A stretch of DNA of 64,000 bases from a bacterium (lineage in GTDB: Bacteria; Gemmatimonadota; Gemmatimonadetes; Gemmatimonadales; Gemmatimonadaceae): contig JAKAJN010000002.1 in the NCBI GenBank assembly GCA_021813725.1, positions 18,021-82,020 of the forward strand, read 5' to 3'. The notes under the pieces were generated by a model. It did not search any database, was not told the DNA's origin, and saw nothing but the letters and a program-made list of their open reading frames with translations. Shown piece after piece: positions 17,009-26,091 of the stretch (position 1 is the first letter of the stretch; each line of letters begins with the position of its first letter). The position numbers and the translations under genes were made by a program.

Positions 17009-18283
17009 CTAGGACGTCGCGTTCACGTCGGTCTTGCTGTATGACTCCATGTCGAGTCCCAGCATGACTGTCAACAGCACCACCACTGCCGCGGTGAAGA
17101 ACGGTACGCGCTGGCCGAGGTGGTCGTACGCCCAGCCGAAGTAGAGGGGCCCGGCCACGCGCGCAATGCCGCCGAAGGTCTGCTGCACCCCCATGTACAG
17201 TCCGCGCTCGTGCGACGCCACGACACGGCTCAGCAGCCCGGTGACGCACGGGAAAGTGAACGCCGTGCCAAGCGGCACCAGCGCGACCGCGATGGCCAGC
17301 ACCGGAATGTTGGGGGCCAGCGGCATGCCGCCGAGCCCGAACGCAAGGAGCACCATGCCAAGGCGGGAGAGCCGCGCCTCGCCGAAACGATCCACCATCT
17401 TGCCAAGGATCAGCGCGCGGGTGATCACCGAGATGATGCCGATGTACGTGAAGAAGAAGCCGATGGTCGCCGCCGTGACCCCGAACCGCCACGACAGGAA
17501 CAGGGCGAGCGTGGTGGACATCGCCTGGAACGAGCCCATCGTGATGGCATAGATCCAGATCAGGCGCGACGACGGCTCGCCGCTGTGCGATACGACGCGC
17601 CGAATGGCGTCGCCCGACGTGCGCACCACCTTCCCGGCCGCCTTCGCCGCCGCCGCGTCGTGCGACTCGCTGAGGTAATGGTAGGCGAACAGCATCGTGA
17701 TGCACGACATCAGTGCGGCGGCGAGTCCGGGGCCACTCTTGCCGAGAAAGTGCATCGCGCCCCCGCCGATCACCGGACCGAGCGCGACGCCGGCATTCGT
17801 GGCGGCAGAGAGCCAACCCAGCGCCTTGGCGCGATCCTCCGGGCGCGTGGAGTCGGCCACGTACGCCTGGATCACGCCCACCGTGCCGCCCCCCGCGCCC
17901 TGCACGATGCGGCTCAGGAAGAGCCAGTCGAGTGTCGGGGCAAACGCGAACACGAGATACGCGAGGGCCGAGCCGCCGAGTCCGATCATCATCGCCGGCC
18001 GCCGGCCGAACCGGTCCGACACACGCCCCCACTGCGGCGCGCTCATCAGCTGCACCACCGCGTACGTCGCGATAAGCAGTGACACCGCCGCCCCTTCGCC
18101 GCCCATGCCGATCGCGGCCAGCGCGCGTCCCGTGATGCCGGACTGGTGCATGTCCTTGGCGTAGAAGGGGAGCAGCGGGACGACCATCAGGATCCCCACC
18201 ATGTCCATGAAGGCGGTGATCATGAGCACGACGAGTCGTCCGCGTGCGTGGGCGTCGGCTGGTGCGGTAATCGGAGCGGACAT
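17009..18283 (-). CDS. Major facilitator superfamily transporter
   Basis: A 424-residue inner-membrane protein with about 12 helices. The loop motif GRVSDRFGRRPAMM between helices 2 and 3 is the MFS A motif, and LILGKMVDRFGEARL marks the equivalent loop in the second half. Overall similarity is to the drug:proton antiporter (TetA/Bcr-like) group, but the substrate is unknown. Only two bases separate its ATG from the stop of the CopD-like gene upstream, so the two are probably cotranscribed. Confidence 0.88.
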   Translation of the reverse strand: MSAPITAPADAHARGRLVVLMITAFMDMVGILMVVPLLPFYAKDMHQSGITGRALAAIGMGGEGAAVSLLIATYAVVQLMSAPQWGRVSDRFGRRPAMMIGLGGSALAYLVFAFAPTLDWLFLSRIVQGAGGGTVGVIQAYVADSTRPEDRAKALGWLSAATNAGVALGPVIGGGAMHFLGKSGPGLAAALMSCITMLFAYHYLSESHDAAAAKAAGKVVRTSGDAIRRVVSHSGEPSSRLIWIYAITMGSFQAMSTTLALFLSWRFGVTAATIGFFFTYIGIISVITRALILGKMVDRFGEARLSRLGMVLLAFGLGGMPLAPNIPVLAIAVALVPLGTAFTFPCVTGLLSRVVASHERGLYMGVQQTFGGIARVAGPLYFGWAYDHLGQRVPFFTAAVVVLLTVMLGLDMESYSKTDVNATS

Positions 18284-18285
18284 GG

Positions 18286-19188
18286 TCACCCGATGGGGGG
18301 AGTGCCGGCGAGCACGGCGGTGACGAGCAGCACAAGCGCGGCGAGGAGCGCCTCGCTGAGCAGGCTCCGGTGGACCGCGGAGGCGTCCACGCTGGTGACG
18401 CGCTTCTTGGCGAGCTTGGCATGGCCAGCGCCCAGCGCGCCGGTCGCGAAGACCAGCACGACCTTTGCAACAAACAGGCCACTGTAGGTGGAGTTTGCAA
18501 TTCCCTCGGGTGCCCCCATGCGCAGCCAAGCCGTGGCGAGACCGGTGGCAAACGCCACCGCCGCGCTCACGAGGGCGACTGGATGAAAGGCGACAACGAG
18601 CGACGCCAACAGCGCGCCGGCGTCGCGATGCGCGCGAAGCATGCGGGCGAGCACCGTCAGCACGATCAGCGCGCCAATCCACCCTCCCGCCGAGCCGACG
18701 TGCAGGACGTCCACGATGACCGAGAGGGAGGGATGGTCGGGGTCGGCCACCGCGTGCCCAAGGAAGGCGGGCGTGACGGCAATCACCGCGACGCCGGCAT
18801 CGGCGAGTCGAGACTCGCTAGCCGTGCCAGTGGTACGGAAACCGAGGAACACCAGCGCCGCGGCGAGCCCTTGGACGAGGAGTGCCACGCCCCACGGTGA
18901 TCGCAGGAGTGCTAGTAGCGCCGCTGCCGCGGGCTGATCAGGCGCCGCCGCGCCCAGTGCCTGCACTACGGCACGCGGCACAAGCAGCAACGCGATCAGC
19001 GCCGCCCCGGCGACGGCGACCTGTGCTCCTACCTGCGCCAACGACACGCGGTACGACTCGATGGCGGCCCCGCCGGCGCGGGGCACGACGATGCGCGCCA
19101 CCGTCCACCCGCCGAGTGCTCCAAGGATGCCAAGCAGGGCGGCGGCGCGAAGCGCGACGGCAGCGAAACCGCCGGCGCCGTCAGTCAC
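18286..19188 (-). CDS. CopD-like copper-resistance membrane protein
   Basis: A polytopic membrane protein of about 300 residues with roughly eight hydrophobic helices. The segments ADPDHPSLSVIVDVLHVGSA and GGWIGALIVLTVLARML carry the histidine and Gly-Gly-Trp-Ile-Gly features of the CopD domain, implicated in copper uptake or handling. I selected the GTG at 19188 because the frame further upstream runs into the nadB control region and lacks hydrophobic character; an ATG at 19284 is an alternative. A related protein is encoded at 20817-21815 on the same strand. Confidence 0.72.
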   Translation of the reverse strand: MTDGAGGFAAVALRAAALLGILGALGGWTVARIVVPRAGGAAIESYRVSLAQVGAQVAVAGAALIALLLVPRAVVQALGAAAPDQPAAAALLALLRSPWGVALLVQGLAAALVFLGFRTTGTASESRLADAGVAVIAVTPAFLGHAVADPDHPSLSVIVDVLHVGSAGGWIGALIVLTVLARMLRAHRDAGALLASLVVAFHPVALVSAAVAFATGLATAWLRMGAPEGIANSTYSGLFVAKVVLVFATGALGAGHAKLAKKRVTSVDASAVHRSLLSEALLAALVLLVTAVLAGTPPIG

Positions 19189-19291
19189 GGCGAGCCGAAC
19201 CTGAGTGGGGGGAACGCATGGGGCGAAAACTAGCCGTCGCGGTGCGGTGATGCACTGTTCTTCGGGGGTGATGCGTGCGACCATTAGTAGG

Positions 19292-20803
19292 ATGACACAG
19301 CGCCTCCGTACACGATTCCTGGTTGTCGGTTCCGGCGTCGCGGGTCTGCACACGGCCTGGCGGGCGTCTGCCCACGGCGAGGTGTACGTGCTGACCAAGC
19401 GTACCCTCTTCGACTCCGCGACGGCCTACGCGCAGGGCGGCATCGCGGCGGCGCTCGGCGCCGGCGATTCGCCTGACCTGCATCGCAAGGACACGCTGGC
19501 CGCAGGCGCGGCGCTCTGTGATGCCGCCGCCGTCGAGGTGCTCACGTCGGAGGGGCCAGCGCGCGTGCGCGACCTCGCCAGCGCCGGCGCGCGCTTCGAC
19601 ACCGATCTGCGCGGGCGGCTCTCGCTCGGCAAGGAGGCCGCGCACTCGCGGCATCGCATTGTCCACGCGCAGGGCGACCAGACTGGCGCGGAGGTGGCGC
19701 GCACGCTGATTCGGCGCGTCAGCGAGACGCCAAACATCCACGTGCTCGAAAGCGCTCGCGTGCTCGACCTCATCGTGCACGCCGACCGCTGCTGCGGCGT
19801 GCGCGCCAGCGTGATGGGAAATCCAGTCGAGATCATCGCCGACGCCACCGTGCTGGCGGCCGGGGGCTGCGGGCAACTGTTCCGATACACGACCAACCCG
19901 GTGGTTGCCACCGGCGACGGCTACGCGATTGCGCACCGCGCCGGGGTGAAACTGGCCGACATGGAGTTTGTGCAGTTCCACCCCACCGCGCTCGATACGC
20001 CGGAGAATCCGCTGCAGCTGATCTCCGAGGCGGTGCGTGGTGAAGGGGCGGTGCTGGTCAACGACGCCGGCGTCCGATTCATGCCCCAGGTGCATCGGAG
20101 TGCGGAGTTGGCCCCCCGCGACGTGGTGGCGCGCGCGATCTTTCGCGAACAACAGGACGGCCACGGCGTCTTCCTCGATGCGCGGGCAATGAAGGGGAGC
20201 TTCGCGAAGCGCTTTCCGGGCATCTTCGCCCTGTGCACGGCGCGCGGCCTTGACCCGCGCCGCGACCGCATTCCGGTAACGCCGGCGGCGCACTACATGA
20301 TGGGAGGCATCGTCACCGACTTGGCCGGCCGCTCGTCGCTCGAGCGCCTCTATGCCTGCGGGGAGGTCTCGTGCACCGGCGTGCACGGAGCGAACCGCCT
20401 CGCTTCCAATTCTCTGCTCGAGGGACTCGTGTTCGCGGAGCGCGTGGCGCGCGACATGGGAACGCGGTCGCATCTGCCGCGCCTGCCGCGCAAGTCCACG
20501 TGGCGAGTTCCCGTGCTGCGCGATCGCGGCGCGGCCCAGGTGGCGGCAGACTCGGTGCGCATGCTGATGTGGGACTACGCCGGCATCGACCGAACCGCCA
20601 AGGGGCTCCGCACCTGCGTGGAACGCCTCGACGACCTGGTCGCGCGCCTCCCCCACGGTGCCACTGAAGAAGCCAACATGATCGAGACGGCCCAGTTGAT
20701 CGCGATGGCGGCGCTCCTGCGGCGCGAGTCGCGCGGCGGGCACTTTCGGCGCGACTTCCCACGCCCGAAGCACAAGTGGCGCGGGCGCCACATCGAGTTC
20801 TGA
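19292..20803 (+). CDS. nadB: L-aspartate oxidase NadB
   Basis: FAD enzyme that oxidises L-aspartate to iminoaspartate, the first step of bacterial NAD synthesis. About 503 residues. The FAD-binding loop is FLVVGSGVAGLHTAW near the N-terminus; the substrate-side motifs SATAYAQGGIAAAL, HPTAL and HGANRLASNSLLEGLVF are all present. ATG at 19292 is chosen by homology of the following residues; an in-frame ATG at 19271 is also possible. It is flanked on both sides by minus-strand CopD-like genes, and nadA and nadC follow about 1.1 kb downstream. Confidence 0.93.
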   Translation: MTQRLRTRFLVVGSGVAGLHTAWRASAHGEVYVLTKRTLFDSATAYAQGGIAAALGAGDSPDLHRKDTLAAGAALCDAAAVEVLTSEGPARVRDLASAGARFDTDLRGRLSLGKEAAHSRHRIVHAQGDQTGAEVARTLIRRVSETPNIHVLESARVLDLIVHADRCCGVRASVMGNPVEIIADATVLAAGGCGQLFRYTTNPVVATGDGYAIAHRAGVKLADMEFVQFHPTALDTPENPLQLISEAVRGEGAVLVNDAGVRFMPQVHRSAELAPRDVVARAIFREQQDGHGVFLDARAMKGSFAKRFPGIFALCTARGLDPRRDRIPVTPAAHYMMGGIVTDLAGRSSLERLYACGEVSCTGVHGANRLASNSLLEGLVFAERVARDMGTRSHLPRLPRKSTWRVPVLRDRGAAQVAADSVRMLMWDYAGIDRTAKGLRTCVERLDDLVARLPHGATEEANMIETAQLIAMAALLRRESRGGHFRRDFPRPKHKWRGRHIEF

Positions 20804-20816
20804 CGCGCCCGCGCCG

Positions 20817-21815
20817 CTAACGCGGCATCTCGACGTCGTTCAACTCGGCCGAGCCCCGCGGGGCAGTGCGGAACACCTCGGCGCGCACTTGGTCGGCGCT
20901 TGGCGCCGGCGTGTCCACGAGGAGCGTGGAGAGGGCGAGAATCAACGCGATGATTCCAGCCTGGAAGCGCATGGTGTGTGCCAACCGCGCGCGCTCGCCG
21001 GTGCGTGCCTTGCGCTCGGCGTGCCGCCGATGATGCTCGTTGAACGCGAGCAGTATGAAGACGATCCCGAGCTTGCCAACCAGCAGGCGACCATACGGCG
21101 ACCCCTGGATGTCGTCGAATCCAGTCAGGTGCGTGGACGAGCTGAACAGTCCCGTCAGCAGCACGGCGGTGCCGAGCGCTCCCGACACACGGAAATAACG
21201 GTCAATCATTGCACCAAGCGGGTCGGTCCACGGTGATGCGGTATGCGCCTGCAGGCGGCGCTCGGCGAGCACGAGAAAAAAGAAAGACCCGAGCCACCCG
21301 CCCACCCCGACTGCGTGCAGTCCGTCGAAGATCGGGGCGAGCGTGAGCGTGGAAAACGCATCGAAGGGATGTCCCTCGAGACCGGCACCCGTCGCCATCG
21401 CTGGAAGGCTGAGCAGAACGAGCCACCAGCCGTACGCGCGGTGCTTGCGCACCAGGAGAAAGCCAATCAGGGCAAGCGCGCCCGCAGCGACCGACGCGGC
21501 AAGTCCCACCCCCCATTCCGAGCGCAAGATCAGTGCGGTGAGGCGACTGCGGAGCGGAAAGCGGTCGTCCAGCAGGGAGGCCACGCCAATCGCCCGAGGG
21601 ACGGTCAGTCCAAGAAAAACCGCCGCGCTCCACACGCCCCACCCGGTCACGAGCTCGAACATCTGCTCATCGGTGGCGTCACGCACCGGGCCGAGGGGGA
21701 GCGCCGTCCTGCGCCAGACGAGGAAGTGGAACGCAATGGCACCCACCAGCACGACGATCGCCGTGAAGTAGAGCACGCCGACCAGCGTGGAGCCCATCGC
21801 GACGAGAATCTGCAC
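20817..21815 (-). CDS. CopD-like membrane protein
   Basis: A 332-residue integral membrane protein with about eight to nine helices and a GTG start. The segments FDGLHAVGVGGWLGSFFFLVL and EGHPFDAFST contain the conserved histidine and GGW-G features of the CopD domain. It ends 13 bases from the convergent nadB stop. The second CopD-like gene (18286-19188) lies on the other side of nadB, so these may be old duplicates separated by nadB. A link to copper is by family only. Confidence 0.72.
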   Translation of the reverse strand: MQILVAMGSTLVGVLYFTAIVVLVGAIAFHFLVWRRTALPLGPVRDATDEQMFELVTGWGVWSAAVFLGLTVPRAIGVASLLDDRFPLRSRLTALILRSEWGVGLAASVAAGALALIGFLLVRKHRAYGWWLVLLSLPAMATGAGLEGHPFDAFSTLTLAPIFDGLHAVGVGGWLGSFFFLVLAERRLQAHTASPWTDPLGAMIDRYFRVSGALGTAVLLTGLFSSSTHLTGFDDIQGSPYGRLLVGKLGIVFILLAFNEHHRRHAERKARTGERARLAHTMRFQAGIIALILALSTLLVDTPAPSADQVRAEVFRTAPRGSAELNDVEMPR

Positions 21816-21896
21816 AGATGGATGATCGCGGATCGCCTCGGCCCGCGCCAGCGTCCCGCCTCGCCGCGGCGCGGAGCCCCGGCTAGCTTACCCGTC

Positions 21897-22913
21897 ATGC
21901 CGACCGACCTGTCCGAAACCGCGGCGACCGCCGCGCTGGCGGAGGAAATTCACGCGCTCGCCCGCCAGCGCCGCGCCGTCATTCTGGCCCACAACTATGA
22001 GCGCCCGGAGGTGCAGGATCTCGCCGATTACGTCGGCGATTCCCTCGGCTTGTCACGCGAAGCCGCCCGCACCGACGCCGACGTCATCGTCTTCTGCGGC
22101 GTCCACTTCATGGCCGAGACGGCTGCCATCCTGTCGCCAGCCAAGACGGTCCTCCTGCCCGATCTCGCCGCCGGGTGCTCGCTCGCCGCGACCATTGATG
22201 CGGCGCAGCTGCGCGCATGGAAGGCCGAGCACCCGGGTGCGGTCGTCGTGTCGTACGTCAACACGACCGCGGAGGTGAAGGCCGAGACCGACTACTGCTG
22301 CACATCGGGCAACGCGGTGGACGTCGTGAATGCCATTCCGTCGGACCGCGAGATCCTCTTCCTCCCCGACATGTTCCTCGGCGCGCACGTGCGCCGCATC
22401 ACCGGGCGCGAGAATATCCACGTCTGGATGGGCGAATGCCACGTGCACGCCGGCATTGATCCCGAGAACATCCGGCTGCAGCGCGCGCTGCACCCTGGCG
22501 CGGAATTCCTGATTCACCCCGAGTGTGGATGCGCCACGAGCGTCGTGGAGGCGGTGTCAGCGGGCGACGTGGATCCGCAGGGCGTGCACATCCTCTCGAC
22601 CGAAGGAATGATCAAGCGTCCCGGTGAGAGTCCGGCCGACGCCTTCATCGTCGCGACCGAAGTAGGAATCCTGCACCGCCTGCGGCGCGCCTACCCGGGC
22701 AAGCAGTTCTTCGCCGCCAACGAGCGCGCGTCGTGTGCCTACATGAAAGTGACGACGCTCCCCAAGGTACGGGATGCGTTGCGGCACCTGCAGCATCGCA
22801 TCACGGTGCCAGCGGAGATCGCCGACCGGGCGCGGCTGGCCATCGAACGCATGGTCGCCATCGGCGGTGGGACGCCGCAACCGACCGCCGAGGGCGTGGA
22901 TCCGGGCGAATGA
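21897..22913 (+). CDS. nadA: Quinolinate synthase NadA
   Basis: Iron-sulfur enzyme that condenses iminoaspartate from NadB with dihydroxyacetone phosphate to quinolinate. 338 residues. Family motifs include AVILAHNYERPEVQDLAD, FCGVHFMAETAAILSP and HPECGCATSVVEA; three cysteines placed in FCGVHF, HPECGC and ASCAYM match the ligands of the 4Fe-4S cluster. The ATG is preceded by TAGCTT and seven bases, with no Shine-Dalgarno site, suggesting a leaderless transcript. The stop overlaps the nadC start as ATGA. Confidence 0.95.
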   Translation: MPTDLSETAATAALAEEIHALARQRRAVILAHNYERPEVQDLADYVGDSLGLSREAARTDADVIVFCGVHFMAETAAILSPAKTVLLPDLAAGCSLAATIDAAQLRAWKAEHPGAVVVSYVNTTAEVKAETDYCCTSGNAVDVVNAIPSDREILFLPDMFLGAHVRRITGRENIHVWMGECHVHAGIDPENIRLQRALHPGAEFLIHPECGCATSVVEAVSAGDVDPQGVHILSTEGMIKRPGESPADAFIVATEVGILHRLRRAYPGKQFFAANERASCAYMKVTTLPKVRDALRHLQHRITVPAEIADRARLAIERMVAIGGGTPQPTAEGVDPGE

Positions 22914-23824
22914 CGCCGAATCACGTGCCGCCGCGGCGGATCACCGCCATGGACGCGCCGGCCTTTGCGGCGGGCGAGCCCGACTACCCGTTGACCGAGG
23001 CGCAGACGGCGCGGCTGGTGAAGCAGGCGCTCGACGAGGATCAGGCCGGCGACGACATTACGACGCTCGCGACCGTCATTCCCACGCGCCGCGCGCGCGC
23101 CGCGCTCGTGGCGCGCCAGGCGGGCTCCGTCTGCGGGGTGCCGCTGGCGCTCGCGGCCTTCTGCCAGTGTGATGACAAGATCGAGATCCGCGTGGATGCC
23201 GAGGACGGGCACCGCGTGGCGGCGGGCGCGACCGTGCTCTTCCTCAACGGTCATGCGCGCGGACTGTTGGCGGCGGAGCGTACCGCGCTGAATTTCCTGC
23301 AGCGACTCTCCGGCGTGGCGACGCTGACCGCGCAGTACGTGGACCTGGTGCGAGGTACACGCGCGCGCATCGTCGACACGCGCAAGACGACGCCTGGCTG
23401 GCGACGCCTGGAGAAGTACGCCGTGCGCTGCGGCGGCGGCGCCAATCACCGGGAAACCCTTGCCGATGCCGTACTCGTCAAGGACAACCACCTCGCGGCG
23501 CTGGACGGTGACGTTGCCATCGCGGTGCGGCGCGCGCGCGAGCAGACGCTGCCGGGAACCTTTGTCCAGATCGAGTGCGATCACTTGGAGCAGGTGCGCG
23601 CGGCCGTCGAGGCGGGCGCCGACGGCGTGCTGCTCGACAACATGGACCTCGCTCGGATGCGCGAGGCGGTGACGATCGCCGCCGGACGCGTCCTTACCGA
23701 GGCGTCCGGCGGGGTGACGCTCGAGACGGTACGCGCGATCGCCGAGACAGGCGTGGATCGAATTTCCGTCGGCGCGCTCACGCATTCGGCGCCGGCAATG
23801 AATCTAGCGCTCGACTTCGAATGA
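22910..23824 (+). CDS. nadC: Nicotinate-nucleotide pyrophosphorylase NadC
   Basis: Converts quinolinate and phosphoribosyl pyrophosphate to nicotinate mononucleotide. About 304 residues from the overlapping ATG; a second ATG 13 codons later is possible. Motifs: DQAGDDITTLATV, RTALNFLQRLSGVATLT, DTRKTTPGWR, RCGGGANHR, VKDNH and LLDNMDL, which together line the active site of this type II phosphoribosyltransferase. It is translationally coupled to nadA on one side and to a 52-residue zinc-ribbon gene on the other, both by ATGA overlaps. Confidence 0.95.
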   Translation: MTPNHVPPRRITAMDAPAFAAGEPDYPLTEAQTARLVKQALDEDQAGDDITTLATVIPTRRARAALVARQAGSVCGVPLALAAFCQCDDKIEIRVDAEDGHRVAAGATVLFLNGHARGLLAAERTALNFLQRLSGVATLTAQYVDLVRGTRARIVDTRKTTPGWRRLEKYAVRCGGGANHRETLADAVLVKDNHLAALDGDVAIAVRRAREQTLPGTFVQIECDHLEQVRAAVEAGADGVLLDNMDLARMREAVTIAAGRVLTEASGGVTLETVRAIAETGVDRISVGALTHSAPAMNLALDFE

Positions 23825-23979
23825 CCGAGGCCGACGATGCGGCCGCGGAGCGTACGCCGGTTGGCCGCGCGGAGGACCTGCCGTGCGATTACTGCGGTGG
23901 TGGTCCTCTGGTGTGGCGCAAGTGCAAGCTGATTTGCCTGCAGTGCCGACAGATCAACAAGTCGTGCGCTGACCTCTAG
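23821..23979 (+). CDS. 52-residue zinc-ribbon protein coupled to nadC
   Basis: A small protein with two cysteine pairs, PCDYCGG and LICLQCRQINKSC, spaced as in a zinc ribbon. It begins with ATGA overlapping the nadC stop and so is translated with the NAD genes. It has an acidic N-terminus of about 20 residues and no other domain. The function is unknown; possibilities are a small metal-dependent regulator or RNA-associated ribbon. The overlap and cysteine spacing support its being real. Confidence 0.7.
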   Translation: MTEADDAAAERTPVGRAEDLPCDYCGGGPLVWRKCKLICLQCRQINKSCADL

Positions 23980-23981
23980 GA

Positions 23982-26015
23982 TCAGCCGCGGCGTGCGGCG
24001 GCGAGTTGTCGCGCAAGCAGCTCCGGGTCCCGCGTCGGCTCGTCACACGTGAATCCTCGGCAGACGTACGCGGTGGCAGCTCCGGTTGCGGGCTGCTTCC
24101 CGTCGGCGAGCGGCAGTCCGGGTGTGGCACCGTCGGCGAGCACTAGGGCCGGCACATACGTGGCCGCGAGTGACCGCTCGAGGCTGGCGCGGCCCGCCGC
24201 ATCGTCGGTGCCGCTGAGCACGACGCTGATGTGACCGTCCACTTCGCTGTCAGCCGCGCCGAGCAGATGCCCGAAGGCCAGCGGCGCCTGCGCCATCAGG
24301 TCGGCCAGAGACGCGATGGCACGACGGGCGCGCGCTGCGCCGCGCCCGTCGCCGTCCAGCGCCGCGAGCCGCTGCAGCAGTTCCACCGCGAGCGCCGTCC
24401 CCGAGGGAAGCGCATTGTCGTAGGCGTCGCGGGGACGGGTGATGAGCGGCGGCGCATCCGCCGCCGCGTCGAAGAAGGTGCCCGCTTCGTCGTCCCAGAA
24501 GAACTCCTCGCACGCCGCGGCCAACTCGCGAGCCAGCCGAATCCAGCGCTCGTTGAATGTGAGTTCGTAGAGCGCGAGAAAGCCAAGCCCGAGCGCCGCG
24601 TGGTCCTCGAGAAAACCCGCGACGTGCGCTGCCCCGCCCGCGAACACCCGCTGGGCGCGGCCGTCGCGCACCAGCCGGCTGGCGCAAAACTCCGCCGCGT
24701 GTTCGGCAAGCGCGCGCCATCGCGCATCGCCGAAGACCCGCGCGCACTCCGCCGCACCGCGGAGCATCAGGCCGTTCCACGACGCAATGATCTTGTCGTC
24801 GCGCGACGGACGAACGCGACTGTTGCGTCGCGCCAGGAGCACGCGCCGGCCGCGCGCCACGGCGGCGCCCAACGCCGCCGTCTCCATTCCCAACCGGTGC
24901 GCGAGCGCCTCGTCCGCATGCGGCCGCCAGAGGATGTTTCGCCCCTCGAAGTTGCCGTCCGCCGTTGCACCCCAGAAGGCGATGAGCGTCGCGGCGTCAT
25001 CGCCGAGCGTGCGCTGCAGTTCGTCGAATGTCCAGACGTAGAATGCCCCCTCGTGTCCCTCCGAGTCGGCATCGAGCGAGGCGTAGAAGCCGCCGTCGGG
25101 CGAGGTCATCTCGCGCTCCACCCACACCAGCGTCGCCTCGGTTGCCGCGCGCACGGCGTCATCGTGCGTCGCCTGCCAGAGGTGGGCGCCAAGCCGCGCA
25201 AGCAGGGCATTGTCGTAGAGCATCTTCTCGAAGTGTGGCACCAGCCACATGTCGTCCACGGTGTAGCGATGAAACCCGCCGCCGAGCTGATCGAACAGTC
25301 CACCGCGCACCATGCGATCCCACGAGTGGTGGACTGCCTGAAGCAGGGATGCGCTGCCGGTGCGCGCCCAGCGCCGCAAGAGGAAATCGAGCGTCATCGT
25401 CGGCGGGAACTTGGGGGCGCCGCCAAACCCGCCCTGGCGTTGATCGTACTGTGCTATCGCACCGCGTACCGCGCGATCCAGCAGTGCCGCGTCAGCGCGC
25501 GCCTGTTGCGGGAACGGCGGCTCGTCGTAGATCCGCCGTAACGACGCAGCGCCGCGCACCACCTCATCACGCTGGGTGCGCCATGCCTCTGCCACACTCG
25601 CGAGCACACGCCGAAACGCCGGCAGACCGTGACGATCCTCGGGCGGGAAGTACGTCCCGCCGTAGAACGGCGCTCCATCCGGCGTGAGAAACACGGTCAT
25701 CGGCCAGCCGCCGCGACGCGTCAGTGCCTGCACGGCGCGCATGTAGACGGCATCCACGTCGGGTCGCTCCTCGCGGTCCACCTTCACATTCACGAATGCG
25801 GCATTCATCAACTCGGCCGTTGCCACATCCTCGAACGACTCGTGCGCCATCACGTGGCACCAATGGCAGGCCGCGTAGCCGACGCTGAGAAGCACCGGCT
25901 TGTCTTCCGCGCGCGCCCGCTCGAAGGCTGCGTCGCCCCACGGATGCCAGTCCACCGGATTCTCCATGTGTTGCCGCAGATACGGCGATGTCTCGAGCGC
26001 GAGGCGATTGGGCAC
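23982..26015 (-). CDS. DUF255 thioredoxin-fold protein (YyaL/SPATA20 family)
   Basis: A 677-residue protein with an N-terminal thioredoxin-like domain followed by an (alpha/alpha)6 six-hairpin glycosidase-like domain. The signature [21 protein letters not shown] and the CxxC site [15 protein letters not shown] (near residue 50) are clear, as is [13 protein letters not shown]. The cellular role of the family is not settled. The start is GTG at 26015. It is convergent with the zinc-ribbon gene, with only two bases between stops, and divergent from the GT39 gene. Confidence 0.9.
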   Translation of the reverse strand: MPNRLALETSPYLRQHMENPVDWHPWGDAAFERARAEDKPVLLSVGYAACHWCHVMAHESFEDVATAELMNAAFVNVKVDREERPDVDAVYMRAVQALTRRGGWPMTVFLTPDGAPFYGGTYFPPEDRHGLPAFRRVLASVAEAWRTQRDEVVRGAASLRRIYDEPPFPQQARADAALLDRAVRGAIAQYDQRQGGFGGAPKFPPTMTLDFLLRRWARTGSASLLQAVHHSWDRMVRGGLFDQLGGGFHRYTVDDMWLVPHFEKMLYDNALLARLGAHLWQATHDDAVRAATEATLVWVEREMTSPDGGFYASLDADSEGHEGAFYVWTFDELQRTLGDDAATLIAFWGATADGNFEGRNILWRPHADEALAHRLGMETAALGAAVARGRRVLLARRNSRVRPSRDDKIIASWNGLMLRGAAECARVFGDARWRALAEHAAEFCASRLVRDGRAQRVFAGGAAHVAGFLEDHAALGLGFLALYELTFNERWIRLARELAAACEEFFWDDEAGTFFDAAADAPPLITRPRDAYDNALPSGTALAVELLQRLAALDGDGRGAARARRAIASLADLMAQAPLAFGHLLGAADSEVDGHISVVLSGTDDAAGRASLERSLAATYVPALVLADGATPGLPLADGKQPATGAATAYVCRGFTCDEPTRDPELLARQLAAARRG

Positions 26016-26091
26016 GGGAGCGTTGGGGGCAGAGGGGCGTGCCGGACCGTAGATTCCTCAAGCTAACGGCTTCGCCGCGAACCAACCCCCG

